64,000 bases of DNA, taken from positions 186,001 to 250,000 of the forward strand of contig NZ_BQHR01000011.1 in NCBI RefSeq assembly GCF_021601625.1, given 5' to 3'. Position numbers and translations under genes: made by a program. Of this stretch, positions 17,783 through 27,722 are shown piece by piece (position 1 is the first letter of the stretch; every line of letters begins with the position of its first letter). The notes under the pieces are model-generated. The model did not search any database and was not told the origin of the DNA. It worked only from the letters and a program-made list of their open reading frames with translations. Source of the DNA: Pseudomonas paraglycinae. Its GTDB lineage: Bacteria; Pseudomonadota; Gammaproteobacteria; Pseudomonadales; Pseudomonadaceae.

Positions 17783-18141
17783 TGGGCATCTCCGGTCTTG
17801 GCGTTTTTAAGCAGAAAATCCATGTAGGTGCCGGACTCGGGGAACAGGGTCTTCTCGGTGCGCAGCTGCTGCACCATCTGATCGTCCTTGCCCATGCTCA
17901 GGTACAGCAGACCGAGATGAGCGTGGTAACCCGGCGGTACCGGCTTGCCGCTGGCGCGGATCTTTTGCAGATCGGCTTCCAGCGCTTCGGCCTGGGCCTC
18001 TTTCGGCGTTTCGCTTTTGAAGTATTCGTAGACTTGTGGCTGGTAGCCTTCCCACTGATACAGGGTTTGCGGGCTGCTGCAACCGGCCAGCAAGGCGCCA
18101 GCAGTCAGGGCCATCAGCGACCGGGACAGGGACAGATTCAT
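17779..18141 (-). CDS. DUF4810 lipoprotein
   Basis: This is a small lipoprotein of 120 residues with lipobox LAGC (Cys21). The mature region begins SSPQTLYQWEGYQPQVYEY and contains a TPR-like helical stretch (GYHAHLGLLYLSMGKDDQM), as in DUF4810 proteins. It is the middle gene of the lipoprotein trio, 29 bp after the CsgG-like gene and overlapping the DUF799 gene by 4 bp. A periplasmic scaffolding role is plausible but unproven. Confidence 0.87.
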   Translation of the reverse strand: MNLSLSRSLMALTAGALLAGCSSPQTLYQWEGYQPQVYEYFKSETPKEAQAEALEADLQKIRASGKPVPPGYHAHLGLLYLSMGKDDQMVQQLRTEKTLFPESGTYMDFLLKNAKTGDAQ

Positions 18142-18170
18142 GGTGTGTTGCTCCTTGCGATGGGCGTCTA

Positions 18171-18863
18171 TCAGTTGCCCGGTTTCCAGGCACCGGCGTT
18201 CATGCCATCGACCAGACGATTGATCGCCTCGCGCATGGCCAGATCGAGGACTTTGCCGTTAAGGGTGGAGTCGTAGGCAGCGGTGCCGCCGAAGCCGATG
18301 ATTTCGCGGTTGGACAAGGCGTACTCGCCGGCGCCCTGGGTCGAATACACCACTTCGGAGGTGCTGATGTTGACGATGTTCAGGTTGACCTTGGCGTAGG
18401 CGACCTGAGTCTTGCCACGGCCGAGAATGCCGAACAGTTGATGATCGCCGGTCTCTTTGCGGCCGAACTCGGTGACGTCACCGGTGACCACGTAATCGGC
18501 GCCTTTCAGACGCTGGGCCTGGCCCTTGATCGCCGCTTCCTGCTGGATTTCGCCCATGTTGTCGCGATCCAGCACCGAGAAACGGTTGGTCTGCTGCAAG
18601 TGAGTGATCAGGATGGTCTTGGCCTGGCCACCGAGACGGTCGACGCCATCGGAGAAGATCCCGCGCATGTAGCTCGAACGGTTGTCGAACTTGCCCACGG
18701 CCATCGGGATACGCACACCGGACCAGGCCTGGGAGGCGCTTTCCACCTTGGCCACCGGCAATGCGCGGGAGCTTTCGGTGGCGCAACCGGAAAGCGAGCC
18801 GGCCAGGGTGCCGAGAACGGCAATCGCAACGCCCGAGACCAACATCCGGGAGATCATTCTCAC
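18171..18863 (-). CDS. CsgG/HfaB-family lipoprotein
   Basis: The protein has about 230 residues. I place the start at the GTG six bases after AAGGAA; an ATG two codons later is an alternative. The signal peptide ends in lipobox LSGC. The mature part has the CsgG-like core: GVRIPMAVGKFDNRSS, an FSVLDRDNMGEI segment and a GADYVVTGDVTEFG strand, followed by IVNISTSEVVYS. CsgG proteins assemble secretion pores in the outer membrane, but in this three-gene arrangement, without curli genes, the protein more likely forms an envelope complex with the DUF4810 and DUF799 lipoproteins. It leads the operon. Confidence 0.88.
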   Translation of the reverse strand: MRMISRMLVSGVAIAVLGTLAGSLSGCATESSRALPVAKVESASQAWSGVRIPMAVGKFDNRSSYMRGIFSDGVDRLGGQAKTILITHLQQTNRFSVLDRDNMGEIQQEAAIKGQAQRLKGADYVVTGDVTEFGRKETGDHQLFGILGRGKTQVAYAKVNLNIVNISTSEVVYSTQGAGEYALSNREIIGFGGTAAYDSTLNGKVLDLAMREAINRLVDGMNAGAWKPGN

Positions 18864-19017
18864 TGTGCATTCCTTCTGAAATTCGATGTGTCCCCGCACG
18901 GTGATGTTGTGGGGGATCGGGAAAGGGGCGGCATTATGCCAAAGTGCCATCAGTGAGGACAGGTTTTTTTGACGTCAGTGAATTGGCTTGCAAATCGGTT
19001 AGCAGCCGTCCTCTGCC

Positions 19018-19063
19018 GATCGTTCCCACGCGGACGGTTCGACGCCTCGACGTGGGAACGATC
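19018..19063. repeat. GATCGTTCCCACG-type palindrome, short form
   Basis: GATCGTTCCCACG (19018-19030) and CGTGGGAACGATC (19051-19063) form a perfect 13-bp inverted repeat around 20 bases. It shares its ends with the element at 17005-17110 but lacks the internal hairpins, as if internally deleted. It lies 11 bp beyond the dnaE2 stop and may serve as the 3' hairpin of that transcript. Confidence 0.75.
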
Positions 19064-19074
19064 ACTACGGCGTG

Positions 19075-22000
19075 TCAGTGGAAATCGCGGCTTTGCACCC
19101 GAATTCCGTTGAGCAGCGAGCTGAGGTCACTCAAGCGTCCGGCGATCAGATGCCGCACCTCGCCTTCACGCTCCCAGCGGCCATCGACCTTGAGCAATTG
19201 CGAGCCCACCAGCACCTGACGCTGACGCTCGGCCAGATCGCGCCAGACCACCACGTTGACGTTGCCGAACTCGTCTTCCAGGGTCACGAACGTCACACCA
19301 CTGGCGGTACCCGGTCGCTGGCGTCCGGTCACCAGCCCCGCCACGCTGACCGGCCGGCCATGCTCGACCTCCAGCAACTCCCGGGAACTGCGGCAGCGCC
19401 GCGCCCGCAATTCGTTGCGCAACAACGTCAGCGGGTGCGGTCCCAGCGTAGTGCCCAGCGTGGCGTAATCGGTGAACAGGTCTTCGCTGACACTCGGCGT
19501 TGGCAGCAGCACATCCGGCTCTTCCTGACTCGGCAACCCGGCAAACAACCCGAGCTGTTTCTGCACTCCGGCCACTTCCCAGCGTGCCCGATGGCGGTGC
19601 CCGGCCAGGCCGCGTAGCGCTCCCGAGTCAGCCAACAGCGCCTGAGCGCGACTGTCGAGCCCGGCGCGTTCGCCCAGATCCGCGACATCGGCAAACGCCC
19701 CCCTCGCCCGAGCGTTTTCAATGCTCCGCGCATCTTCCTCGCGAAAGCCCTTGATCATCCGCAGGCCCATGCGAATGGCCGGCTGCTCGCCGGCAATCGG
19801 CTCCAGGCTGCAATCCCAGTCACTGGCGCGCACGTCCACTGGACGGATCTGCAAATGATGGCGTCGCGCATCCTGGAGAATCTGATCCGGGCTGTAGAAA
19901 CCCATCGGCCAGCTGTTGATCAGCGCACAGGCGAACGCCGCCGGTTCGTGGCACTTGAGCCAGCAACTGGCATAGGTCAGCAAGGCAAAACTGGCGGCGT
20001 GGGATTCAGGGAAACCGTAGCTGCCGAAGCCCTTGATCTGCTCGAAAATCTGCGCGGCGAATTCCGGGCTGTAGCCGTTTTTCTTCATGCCCGCAGCCAG
20101 CCGTTCCTTGTGCGGCTCCAGCCCGCCGTGGCGTTTCCACGCGGCCATGGAACGGCGCAACTGGTCGGCCTCGCCGGGGCTGTAATCGGCGGCGACAATC
20201 GCGATCTGCATCACCTGTTCCTGAAACAGCGGCACACCGAGGGTGCGCTTGAGCACTACTTCCAGCTCCGGTGACGGATAGGTTTCCTCTTCTTCCTTGT
20301 TCCGCCGGCGCAGGTACGGATGGACCATCCCGCCCTGGATCGGCCCCGGCCGGACGATGGCCACCTCGATCACCAGGTCGTAGAAGGTTTGCGGGCGCAG
20401 GCGCGGCAGCATCGACATCTGCGCCCGGGACTCGATCTGGAACACGCCGATGGTGTCAGCGCGGCTGATCATGTCGTAGGTCGGGCGATCCTCAGGTGGA
20501 ATCGTCGCAAGGCTCAGGTCCTGATGGCGATGACGGCGCAGCAAATCGAAACAGCGGCGGATCGCGCTGAGCATGCCGAGGGCGAGGATATCCACCTTGA
20601 GCAACCCGACGGCATCGAGATCGTCCTTGTCCCACTGGATGATGGTGCGGTCGGCCATGGCGGCGTTTTCCACCGGCACCAGCGTGTCCAGCGGTTGCTC
20701 GGATATCACGAAACCACCGGGGTGCTGCGACAGGTGCCGGGGGAAGCAGATCAGTTGCCCGGTCAGGCTCAACACCCGGTGCAGCAGCGGACTTTCGGGG
20801 TCGAAACCGCCTTCGCGCAGGCGCTCCACGGGCGGGGTTTCATCGCTCCAGTGACCGCAGCAGTCGGCCAGCGCATTGATCTGGTCCGGCGGCAAGCCCA
20901 GCGCCTTGGCCACATCGCGGATCGCGCCGGAAGCGTGGTAAGTGCTGACCACCGCCGTCAGCGCCGCACGACGGCGGCCATAACGACGGAACACGTATTG
21001 CAGGACTTCTTCCCGGCGTTCGTGCTCGAAATCCACGTCGATGTCCGGCGGTTCGTTGCGCTCCCTCGACATGAAACGCTCGAACAGCAGCGTGGTGCGA
21101 TCCGGGTCGATCTCGGTGATGCCCAAGGCAAAACACACCGCCGAGTTCGCCGCCGAACCCCGGCCCTGACAGAGAATTTTCTGCTCACGGGCGAAGCGCA
21201 CCACATCGTGCACGGTGAGGAAGTAGCTTTCGTAGCCGAGTTCGGCGATCAGCTCCAGCTCATCGTCGATCTGCTTGAGCACCTTGGGCTGTGCGCCTTT
21301 CGGCCAGCGCCAGGCGATGCCTTGCTCGGTCAGGTGGCGCAGCCAGGAACTGGCGCTGTGTTCCTCGGGCACCAGCTCTTTCGGATATTGATAACGCAAC
21401 TCGCCCAGATCGAAGGTGCAGCGCCGGGCCAGTTTCACCGACTCGTCCAGCAAGGTCTGCGGATACAACTCGCGTAACACATCGAGGCTGCGCAAATGCC
21501 GCTCGCCATTGGGGTGCAGGCGCAACCCGGCTTCGGCCACTGGAACGTGATGGCGGATCGCTGTCATGGTGTCCTGCAAGGCTCGGCGACCACGGGCATG
21601 CATGTGCACATCGCCGCTGGCCACGGCTGGAATCTGCAGTTCATCCGCCAGACTCAGCAGTGCGGCCAGCCGTTGCTGATCGTTCTGCCCGCGATGCAAC
21701 TGCACCGCCAGCCACAGCCGTTCACCGAAGGTCTGCTTCAGCCAGCGGCCCTCTTCCACCTCATCGACCGCATCCGGCACCCACAGCACCAGCAATCCCG
21801 GCAACGGTTCGCTGAAATCCTCGCGCAGCACTTGATACTGGCCTTTTTGGGTACGCCGTCGGGCTTGGGTAATCAAACCGCACAGGGCCTGATAACCCTC
21901 GATGTTCTCCACCAGCAACACCAGTTTCGGGCCGTTCTCGATGCGAACTTCGCTGCCGATAATCAGCGGCAGCTCCACGGATTTGGCCGCTTGCCAGGCA

Positions 22001-22173
22001 CGAACGATCCCGGCGAGGGTGCATTCATCGGTGATCGCCAGCGCCTGATAGCCGTGTTTTTTCGCCCGCTGAAACAGCTCCAGCGCACTGGACGCGCCGC
22101 GCTGGAAACTGAAATTCGACAGGCAGTGCAGTTCGGCGTAACCCTGATTCACGCGAACCAGCCCTGCAGCCAC
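19075..22173 (-). CDS. dnaE2: Error-prone DNA polymerase III alpha-like subunit DnaE2 (ImuC)
   Basis: The protein has about 1032 residues, shorter than replicative DnaE. It opens with a PHP domain ([27 protein letters not shown]), then a C-family polymerase core with [16 protein letters not shown] carrying the catalytic Asp pair and [13 protein letters not shown], a [14 protein letters not shown] segment, and a C-terminal OB-fold ([18 protein letters not shown]). It replicates past damage with ImuB as adaptor to the beta clamp and is needed for SOS mutagenesis in this cassette. The start is either GTG 22173, used here, or GTG 22152, which would overlap the imuB stop as GTGA. It is the last gene of the lexA2 operon. 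Confidence 0.95.
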   Translation of the reverse strand: MAAGLVRVNQGYAELHCLSNFSFQRGASSALELFQRAKKHGYQALAITDECTLAGIVRAWQAAKSVELPLIIGSEVRIENGPKLVLLVENIEGYQALCGLITQARRRTQKGQYQVLREDFSEPLPGLLVLWVPDAVDEVEEGRWLKQTFGERLWLAVQLHRGQNDQQRLAALLSLADELQIPAVASGDVHMHARGRRALQDTMTAIRHHVPVAEAGLRLHPNGERHLRSLDVLRELYPQTLLDESVKLARRCTFDLGELRYQYPKELVPEEHSASSWLRHLTEQGIAWRWPKGAQPKVLKQIDDELELIAELGYESYFLTVHDVVRFAREQKILCQGRGSAANSAVCFALGITEIDPDRTTLLFERFMSRERNEPPDIDVDFEHERREEVLQYVFRRYGRRRAALTAVVSTYHASGAIRDVAKALGLPPDQINALADCCGHWSDETPPVERLREGGFDPESPLLHRVLSLTGQLICFPRHLSQHPGGFVISEQPLDTLVPVENAAMADRTIIQWDKDDLDAVGLLKVDILALGMLSAIRRCFDLLRRHRHQDLSLATIPPEDRPTYDMISRADTIGVFQIESRAQMSMLPRLRPQTFYDLVIEVAIVRPGPIQGGMVHPYLRRRNKEEEETYPSPELEVVLKRTLGVPLFQEQVMQIAIVAADYSPGEADQLRRSMAAWKRHGGLEPHKERLAAGMKKNGYSPEFAAQIFEQIKGFGSYGFPESHAASFALLTYASCWLKCHEPAAFACALINSWPMGFYSPDQILQDARRHHLQIRPVDVRASDWDCSLEPIAGEQPAIRMGLRMIKGFREEDARSIENARARGAFADVADLGERAGLDSRAQALLADSGALRGLAGHRHRARWEVAGVQKQLGLFAGLPSQEEPDVLLPTPSVSEDLFTDYATLGTTLGPHPLTLLRNELRARRCRSSRELLEVEHGRPVSVAGLVTGRQRPGTASGVTFVTLEDEFGNVNVVVWRDLAERQRQVLVGSQLLKVDGRWEREGEVRHLIAGRLSDLSSLLNGIRVQSRDFH

Positions 22174-23564
22174 AACGGACCGCCCTCACCCACAGCCCGG
22201 TACGCCCAGCCTTGCTGGCCGGCGCGGTTCTGGATCAGGTAATAGTCGCGGCGCACGTCGTCACCGTCCCACCAGCCGGACTCGATACGCTCCGGGCCCA
22301 TGAGGATGCGCGCCGAACTTTCGGGCACGGACTGCGGTTCGCCCAACAACCAGCCCGGACGCTGCACGCCCGGCAATGCAGGGCAGCGCTGTTTGTCGTC
22401 GGCGTTCTGCCATGCGCACTCCGGTCGATGATCGGCCTGAAAACGCAGGCCTTGCACCGCCTCATCCCCCAGTCGCGCGCGCAGGCGTTCGCGCAATTGC
22501 TCCCAAGGCAAGGTCTGCTGCGGGCGGTCGTCGAACAGCTCCTGAAACTGCGGCACGAAACTCGGCAAGTCTTCGGCGCGCAGACGAAAGCCGCGCACCG
22601 GGGCCTCGACCTGCACCTGCTCCAGTCGGCCACGGGCCAGTTCAAAGAGCATCGCCGGATCGCGCTCGGCGCTGAGCAGGCCGACCTTGATCAGCGTGTC
22701 CGGCAACCCCGCGTGTTCAAGGTGCAGATCGAAGCGCTGCACGCCGCTGTCGCGTCCGCACAAAAACGCCGCCAGATCGGACGTCAGGCGGCGCAAGGGA
22801 AACAGCAGCGCCTGATGGGACTGCACGTCGAAATTGAGTTCGATGCGCACGTCGAAACGATCCGGCGGCAGGTAGAACGCCAGCGCCAGCGGCCGTGCGC
22901 CGAACAGCGTGTCCAGGTGCTTGAGCATCGGCGCCTCGAAACGCCGGGCCAGGGCCTGACGCGGCAGGTTCTGCACCTGATGGAGGTTACGCAGGCCCAT
23001 GCGCGACAGCGCCGTGGCCACGCTCGGCTCAAGTCCGATGCGGTCGACCGGCAATTGCCCGAGATGATGGCGCAGGGCTTCACCGTCGGGCACCACCAAT
23101 CCGTCGTAGGCGTTGGCCAACACCCGCGCCGCCACCGGATTGGGCGCGGCGACGATGCGGTGACGAAAGCCCAGCTCTGTCAGCTCGGTACGCAACCGCG
23201 CCTCGAACTGCGCCCAGGAACCGAACAGCCCAAGGCTCGATTCGATCTCGAACACCACGGTGCGCGGGTAGTGCACGCTGACCTGGGCGCTGAAACGATA
23301 GGCCCAGGCGGCGAGAAACTGCTGCCAGTGCTCGACCTCGGCCGAATCGTAATCGACGGTGGCGAACCCTTTGCTCATGGCCTGCGCGGCGGTCATCGAC
23401 TGCCCCGGCCGCAAGCCCAGTGCACGCGCCGCCGGGTTGACCGCTTGCAGCACCCGACGCTGGGCCGGGCCGCTGAGCAGCGCCAAGGGTTGCTCGGGAT
23501 CGGGGCGCTGACGCAGCACGGCGTCGAGGGCCAATTGCGGGAACAGAATGCAAACCCAGCGCAT
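22149..23564 (-). CDS. imuB: ImuB, catalytically inactive Y-family polymerase homologue
   Basis: The protein has 471 residues from an ATG preceded by GAGGT. It has a Y-family polymerase layout but begins [17 protein letters not shown], without the DxD metal motif of active family members, as is known for Imu[18 protein letters not shown] lies where catalytic acids would otherwise be. In the established model ImuB bridges DnaE2, ImuA and the beta clamp during translesion synthesis. It starts 7 bp after the imuA stop and its end overlaps the start of dnaE2. Confidence 0.93.
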   Translation of the reverse strand: MRWVCILFPQLALDAVLRQRPDPEQPLALLSGPAQRRVLQAVNPAARALGLRPGQSMTAAQAMSKGFATVDYDSAEVEHWQQFLAAWAYRFSAQVSVHYPRTVVFEIESSLGLFGSWAQFEARLRTELTELGFRHRIVAAPNPVAARVLANAYDGLVVPDGEALRHHLGQLPVDRIGLEPSVATALSRMGLRNLHQVQNLPRQALARRFEAPMLKHLDTLFGARPLALAFYLPPDRFDVRIELNFDVQSHQALLFPLRRLTSDLAAFLCGRDSGVQRFDLHLEHAGLPDTLIKVGLLSAERDPAMLFELARGRLEQVQVEAPVRGFRLRAEDLPSFVPQFQELFDDRPQQTLPWEQLRERLRARLGDEAVQGLRFQADHRPECAWQNADDKQRCPALPGVQRPGWLLGEPQSVPESSARILMGPERIESGWWDGDDVRRDYYLIQNRAGQQGWAYRAVGEGGPLWLQGWFA

Positions 23565-23571
23565 GGCGACC

Positions 23572-24189
23572 TCAATGCCCCACGGCGAAGGCAATCGGTG
23601 CGCTGCGCGCCAGACCACCCCGGCACTTGAGCACGCGCAATTGCGCCGGGCGGGCATCGATGGCAATGCGCAACGCGGCCGGCGACGGGTTGACCGCCTC
23701 GCTCAATGGCCGCCATGCAAACGCCAGGGTCTGGCCGGTTTCCGCCGCCACCTGCAAACGGCGCAAGGCGCGGTCATCGGCCTTGTGCGGCCAGCACAGC
23801 ACCGCGCCGCAACTGCCCGAGCGCAGGCATTGCTCCGCCGCCCACAAGGCATCGCGTTCGCTGGCCTGGATCACCGACAACTGGCGCAGATCGACCCCGG
23901 CATTGGCCCAGGCCTGCGGATACGGCACGAACGGCGGCGCCACCAGCACGATGCGCTCGCCCGCTGCCGACAGCCGCGCCAATGTCGGCCACACCAGTTG
24001 CAACTCACCGACACCGGGCCCGGCCAGGAGGATTTCGCTCAGCGCCGCTTCCGGCCAGCCGCCACTGGGCAAGGCGGCGTCCAGCGCGGCGTGCCCGGTG
24101 GGTTGCGGGCTGGCGGCCGGTGGCGCAGGCCGGCCCTTCCAGACCTGGCCGCCGTTGAACAGCGTATCCAGCGCAACGACGGCACCCAT
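23572..24189 (-). CDS. imuA: ImuA, RecA/SulA-like mutagenesis protein
   Basis: This 205-residue protein has a degenerate RecA-like core. It contains PTGHAALDAALPSGGWPEAALSE near residues 30-52, a GVGELQLVWP segment where RecA has its P-loop, and a hydrophobic strand IVLVAPPFVPYPQAWA. Proteins of this type, often annotated SulA-like in pseudomonads, are the ImuA component of the ImuA-ImuB-DnaE2 mutasome. The ATG shares one base with the lexA2 stop (TGATG), so it is translationally coupled to the repressor. Confidence 0.92.
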   Translation of the reverse strand: MGAVVALDTLFNGGQVWKGRPAPPAASPQPTGHAALDAALPSGGWPEAALSEILLAGPGVGELQLVWPTLARLSAAGERIVLVAPPFVPYPQAWANAGVDLRQLSVIQASERDALWAAEQCLRSGSCGAVLCWPHKADDRALRRLQVAAETGQTLAFAWRPLSEAVNPSPAALRIAIDARPAQLRVLKCRGGLARSAPIAFAVGH

Positions 24190-24806
24190 CAGCCTTGCCT
24201 CACCAGACCGCAGAACACCCCTTCGATGGCCAGGTCCTGATCGGCCCGCACCACAATCGGCTGATACGCCGGGTTGCGCGGCAACAGGCGAACCTCATCG
24301 CCGATCCGTTCGAAGCGTTTGATGGTGACCTCGCCGTCGAGTCGCGCCACCACGATCTGACCGTTAAGCGCTTCGGGGTTGCGCCGCACGCCGACCAGAT
24401 CGCCGTCGAGAATCCCGTCCTCGATCATCGAATCGCCCTGCACTCGCAGCATGTAGTCGGGCGTGCGGGAGAACAGCGCGGGATCAAGCATCAGCCGATT
24501 GTGCAGGTCGGCATCGGCGCCGATGGGCGCACCGGCAGCCACCCGGCCGAGCACCGGGACTTCGAGCAGTTCCGGCCGCGCCGGTTGCCCGAGCAGGCGA
24601 ATGCCCCGGGCCTGATGCGGATTGACCTCGATGAACCCGGCTTCGGTGAGCGCCAGCACATGCTTGCGCGCCACGCTGCGGGAGGCAAAACCAAAAGCCT
24701 CGCTGATTTCAGCGAGGCTTGGGGGCTGACCGTGTTCGGCGATGCGTTCGCGGATAAAGGTCAGGATGGCGGTACGGCGGGGAGTCAGAGTCGTCATGGA
24801 GTACAT
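24189..24806 (-). CDS. lexA: LexA-type SOS repressor (LexA2) of the imu cassette
   Basis: The 205-residue protein has an N-terminal winged-helix DNA-binding domain (about 1-70; SLAEISEAFGFASRSVARKH) and a C-terminal S24 self-cleavage domain with scissile Ala91-Gly92 (RVAAGAP), Ser126 in GDSMIEDG and Lys163 in VTIKRFER. The recognition helix differs from housekeeping LexA, which fits the second LexA that pseudomonads carry with imuAB-dnaE2. The ATG at 24806 has AGGAG six bases upstream; a later ATG (24797) has none. The operator GTACATTTGTAC overlaps this start codon, so the gene represses itself and the whole cassette. Confidence 0.93.
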   Translation of the reverse strand: MYSMTTLTPRRTAILTFIRERIAEHGQPPSLAEISEAFGFASRSVARKHVLALTEAGFIEVNPHQARGIRLLGQPARPELLEVPVLGRVAAGAPIGADADLHNRLMLDPALFSRTPDYMLRVQGDSMIEDGILDGDLVGVRRNPEALNGQIVVARLDGEVTIKRFERIGDEVRLLPRNPAYQPIVVRADQDLAIEGVFCGLVRQG

Positions 24807-24812
24807 TTGTAC
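24801..24812. promoter_or_regulatory. LexA2 operator overlapping the lexA2 start codon
   Basis: GTAC-N4-GTAC (24801-24812) matches the form reported for LexA2 of P. putida (GTAC-N4-GTGC) rather than the CTG-N10-CAG box of ordinary LexA. On the coding strand it begins between the AGGAG and the ATG and includes the start codon. Bound repressor would therefore sit downstream of the transcription start. Confidence 0.75.
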
Positions 24813-24844
24813 TCCTGTGGGATTTTCCTGACAAGCACCGCCAG

Positions 24845-25762
24845 TCAGCTCAAACCGCGCTCCGCCAGAAACCCCGCGATGTAGTCGATAAACGCCACAA
24901 CCTTGGCCGTCGCCCGCCGATGGCTCGGGTACACCGCCAGAATGTGCGGGCCGAAGCTGTCCGGGTCGATGTCGTAATCAGCCATCACCCGCACCAGTCG
25001 CCCGTCGGCGATGTACGGCGCGGCGCTCCACAGCGGCGTGTGCAGCAAACCGCGCCCGGCCAGGGCACTGGCCAACAGCAGGTCGTAATTGTCGCTGCGC
25101 AACAGCGGCGCTGCCGGTTGCGCCAGGCTCAGGCGCTGGCCGTCGCGTTCGGCCCACCAGAATTCGCGGCTGAGCAACGGATGCCGGTACAGCAGCCATT
25201 CATGTTGATCGAGGGTTTGCGGCGTCACCGGCAAGCCCTTGCGCGCCAGGTATTCGGGGCTGCCGCACAGCGCCAGCTGATTGCTGCCGACCACCCGCGC
25301 GATCAGCCCCGGCAAATCGTCATGGCCCTCGCGCAGCGCCAGGTCGTAACCGCTTTCCAGCAGATTGACGAATTCGTCGCACAAATCCACTTGCAGGCTG
25401 ATCTGCGGGTATTGCTGCAAAAAGCCGTCACACACCTGATCGAGAAACGCCCGCCCGTAGGCCAGCGGCGCGGTGATTTTCAGGCTGCCGCGCAGACCGT
25501 GCTGCAACTGCTCGATTTCCTCGCTGGCCTCGTCCAGCCGCTGCAACACCTGGCGTGCGGTTTCCAGATACAGCCGGCCGATTTCGGTCAGCAGAATTCG
25601 CCGCGTGCTGCGCTCGAACAGACGCGCGCCGAGCTCGGACTCCAGATGATTGACCGCTTTGGTCAGGGCCGACGGAGTCTTGCCCAGTTGCTCGGCAGCG
25701 CGGCTGAAACTGCCGAGCTGCGCGGTAACCACGAACATTTTCAGTGCACCCAGCTTGTCCAT
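24845..25762 (-). CDS. LysR-family transcriptional regulator
   Basis: The protein has 305 residues from MDKLGALKMF; the longer frame upstream is non-coding in character. It has an N-terminal LTTR helix-turn-helix (GSFSRAAEQLGKTPSALTKA, about 18-40) and a LysR substrate-binding domain from about 90 to 300 (SLKITAPLAYGRAFLDQV). The type is the CrgA/DmlR-like subgroup. It is divergent from the exported amidohydrolase gene at 25866, separated by 103 bp that must hold both promoters. Control of that gene and the porin after it is inferred. Confidence 0.9.
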   Translation of the reverse strand: MDKLGALKMFVVTAQLGSFSRAAEQLGKTPSALTKAVNHLESELGARLFERSTRRILLTEIGRLYLETARQVLQRLDEASEEIEQLQHGLRGSLKITAPLAYGRAFLDQVCDGFLQQYPQISLQVDLCDEFVNLLESGYDLALREGHDDLPGLIARVVGSNQLALCGSPEYLARKGLPVTPQTLDQHEWLLYRHPLLSREFWWAERDGQRLSLAQPAAPLLRSDNYDLLLASALAGRGLLHTPLWSAAPYIADGRLVRVMADYDIDPDSFGPHILAVYPSHRRATAKVVAFIDYIAGFLAERGLS

Positions 25763-25865
25763 GCTTTTTCCATTCAGGCAAAAACGTTTTTCGTGAGGGA
25801 GGCGTTCTGTCGGGCGTTGGCAGCCACTAATCTGGCCATCAGACGCAATAACAAGGAAATGTTCA

Positions 25866-27620
25866 ATGAAAAGATTCATCCCGCATTTCACAAAAAATCT
25901 GCTGATCGCCGCTGTGAGTTTTGCCTCGATGGAAGCCATGGCCGCCACCGATCTGGTGCTGCTCAACGGCAAGATTTTCACCGCCGACCGCGCCCAACCG
26001 AAGGTTCAGGCGCTGGCCGTGGAGAACGGCAAGGTGCTGAAAGTCGGCACGGATGCGCAGATCAAGGCCTTGATCGAACCCGGCACCCAGGTCATCGACC
26101 TCAAAGGCCAGGCGCTGATGCCTGGTCTGATCGACAGCCATTCCCACGCGATTTTCGGCGGACTGGAAATGGTCTCGGCGAATATGGAAGACGACGTGGT
26201 CGGTCTGGATGAACTGGAAAAACGCCTGCGCGGCTGGCGCGACGACGGCAAGGCCCGGCATGGCGACGTATTGAGCGTGGCCGGCATGAGTTCGGCGTAT
26301 TGGGCCAAGGCTGAGGCATTGGGCAAAATCTTCAATAACGGCGAATGGGCCGACGTGCCAGTGGTGTTCACCGGCAGCGATCACCACACCGCATGGGCCA
26401 ACAACGTCATGCTCAAGCGTGCGGGCATCGACGCCGCGCTGCTGAAAAACCTGCCGGACGCAGAAAAAGACACCATCGGCAAACTGCCCAACGGTGAACC
26501 GAACGGCTTTGTGGTCGACGCCGGCTGGGATCGGGTCGCCTCGAAAATGCCAGTGCCGAGCCCGGCCGACATGCTCAAGGCCGCGCAATCGGCGGTGCGC
26601 TTCAACAACAGCCTCGGCATCACCGCGTGGATGGACCCCGCCGCCAACGCCGCGCCGGGCGAGCCGGTGTTCGCCCTCAAGCCCACCGAGAAAACCGTCG
26701 GCGTGCTGCCGGCCTATAAAGCCCTGTCGGACAGCGGCGGCATGACCGCCCACGTCGCCGCGCTGCTGGTGGCCAATCCGAAAAGCGTACCGGCCGATCT
26801 CGATACCCTCGACAAGGTGCGCCGGCAATTTCAGGGCATTCCCAATCTGACGCTGCCGGGAATCAAGATCTTCGCCGACGGCGTGATCGAGTACCCGGCC
26901 CAGAGCGCGGCGATGATCGATCCCTACAGCAACTCGCACAAACAGGGCGAGCTGCTGATCGATCCACAGCATTTCGGCGAACTGGTCAGCGCCATCGACC
27001 AGCGCGGCTGGCTGGTGCACATCCACGCCATCGGCGACCGCGCAGTGCGCGAATCCCTGAACGGCATCGCCCAGGCGCGCAAGGACCGGCAGAGCGGCGT
27101 GACGCACTCGATCACGCACCTGCAAATGGTCAACCCGAAGGAGTTCGCCCGCTTCAAGCCGTTGAACGTGATTGCCTCGATGCAGCTGCTGTGGGCCAGC
27201 GCCGACGACTACACCACCGACATGATCAAGCCTTACGTCAGTGCCCTCGCCTTCCGCTATCAATACCCGGCGCATTCGCTGCTCAAGCAAGGCGCGACGA
27301 TTGCCGGCGCCAGCGACTGGCCGGTGTCCTCGCCGAACCCGTGGAATGCCATGGCCCAGGCCATCACCCGCACCGGGCCGCTGGGCGTGCTCAACGCCGA
27401 CGAACGCCTGGACCGCGAAACCATGTTCTACGCCTACACCGCCAACGCCGCGCGGACTATCGGCCTGGAGCAACAGATCGGCTCGCTGAGCCCCGGCAAA
27501 CAGGCCGATTTCATCGTGCTCGATCGCGACGTGTTCAGCGTCGATGACAAAGCCCTGCATGACACCCAGGTGCTGCAAACCTGGTTCGCCGGCCGCCAGG
27601 TCTACGCCCCTACCCTCTAA
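25866..27620 (+). CDS. Exported YtcJ-like metal-dependent amidohydrolase
   Basis: The 584-residue protein has a signal peptide cleaved near AMAATD (about residue 27), so it acts in the periplasm. The amidohydrolase 3 (YtcJ-like) pattern includes the metal motif GLIDSHSHAIF (His92, His94), LVHIHAIGDRAV, a later SITHLQMV His, and GASDWPVSSPNPW near the C terminus, then LSPGKQADFIVLD. All expected metal ligands seem present. The gene is divergent from a LysR regulator and followed by a TorF-like porin gene. The substrate is unknown; relatives cleave N-substituted amino acids or ring amides. Confidence 0.87.
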   Translation: MKRFIPHFTKNLLIAAVSFASMEAMAATDLVLLNGKIFTADRAQPKVQALAVENGKVLKVGTDAQIKALIEPGTQVIDLKGQALMPGLIDSHSHAIFGGLEMVSANMEDDVVGLDELEKRLRGWRDDGKARHGDVLSVAGMSSAYWAKAEALGKIFNNGEWADVPVVFTGSDHHTAWANNVMLKRAGIDAALLKNLPDAEKDTIGKLPNGEPNGFVVDAGWDRVASKMPVPSPADMLKAAQSAVRFNNSLGITAWMDPAANAAPGEPVFALKPTEKTVGVLPAYKALSDSGGMTAHVAALLVANPKSVPADLDTLDKVRRQFQGIPNLTLPGIKIFADGVIEYPAQSAAMIDPYSNSHKQGELLIDPQHFGELVSAIDQRGWLVHIHAIGDRAVRESLNGIAQARKDRQSGVTHSITHLQMVNPKEFARFKPLNVIASMQLLWASADDYTTDMIKPYVSALAFRYQYPAHSLLKQGATIAGASDWPVSSPNPWNAMAQAITRTGPLGVLNADERLDRETMFYAYTANAARTIGLEQQIGSLSPGKQADFIVLDRDVFSVDDKALHDTQVLQTWFAGRQVYAPTL

Positions 27621-27722
27621 TAACAATCGCCGTACCCGCTGCCCGACCCCGCGCCCGTCGCCGGGGTCCGGCGCAGCCTTGCCCGCTTCCTGCCCATAAC
27701 AACCACAACAACGGGACTTCAC

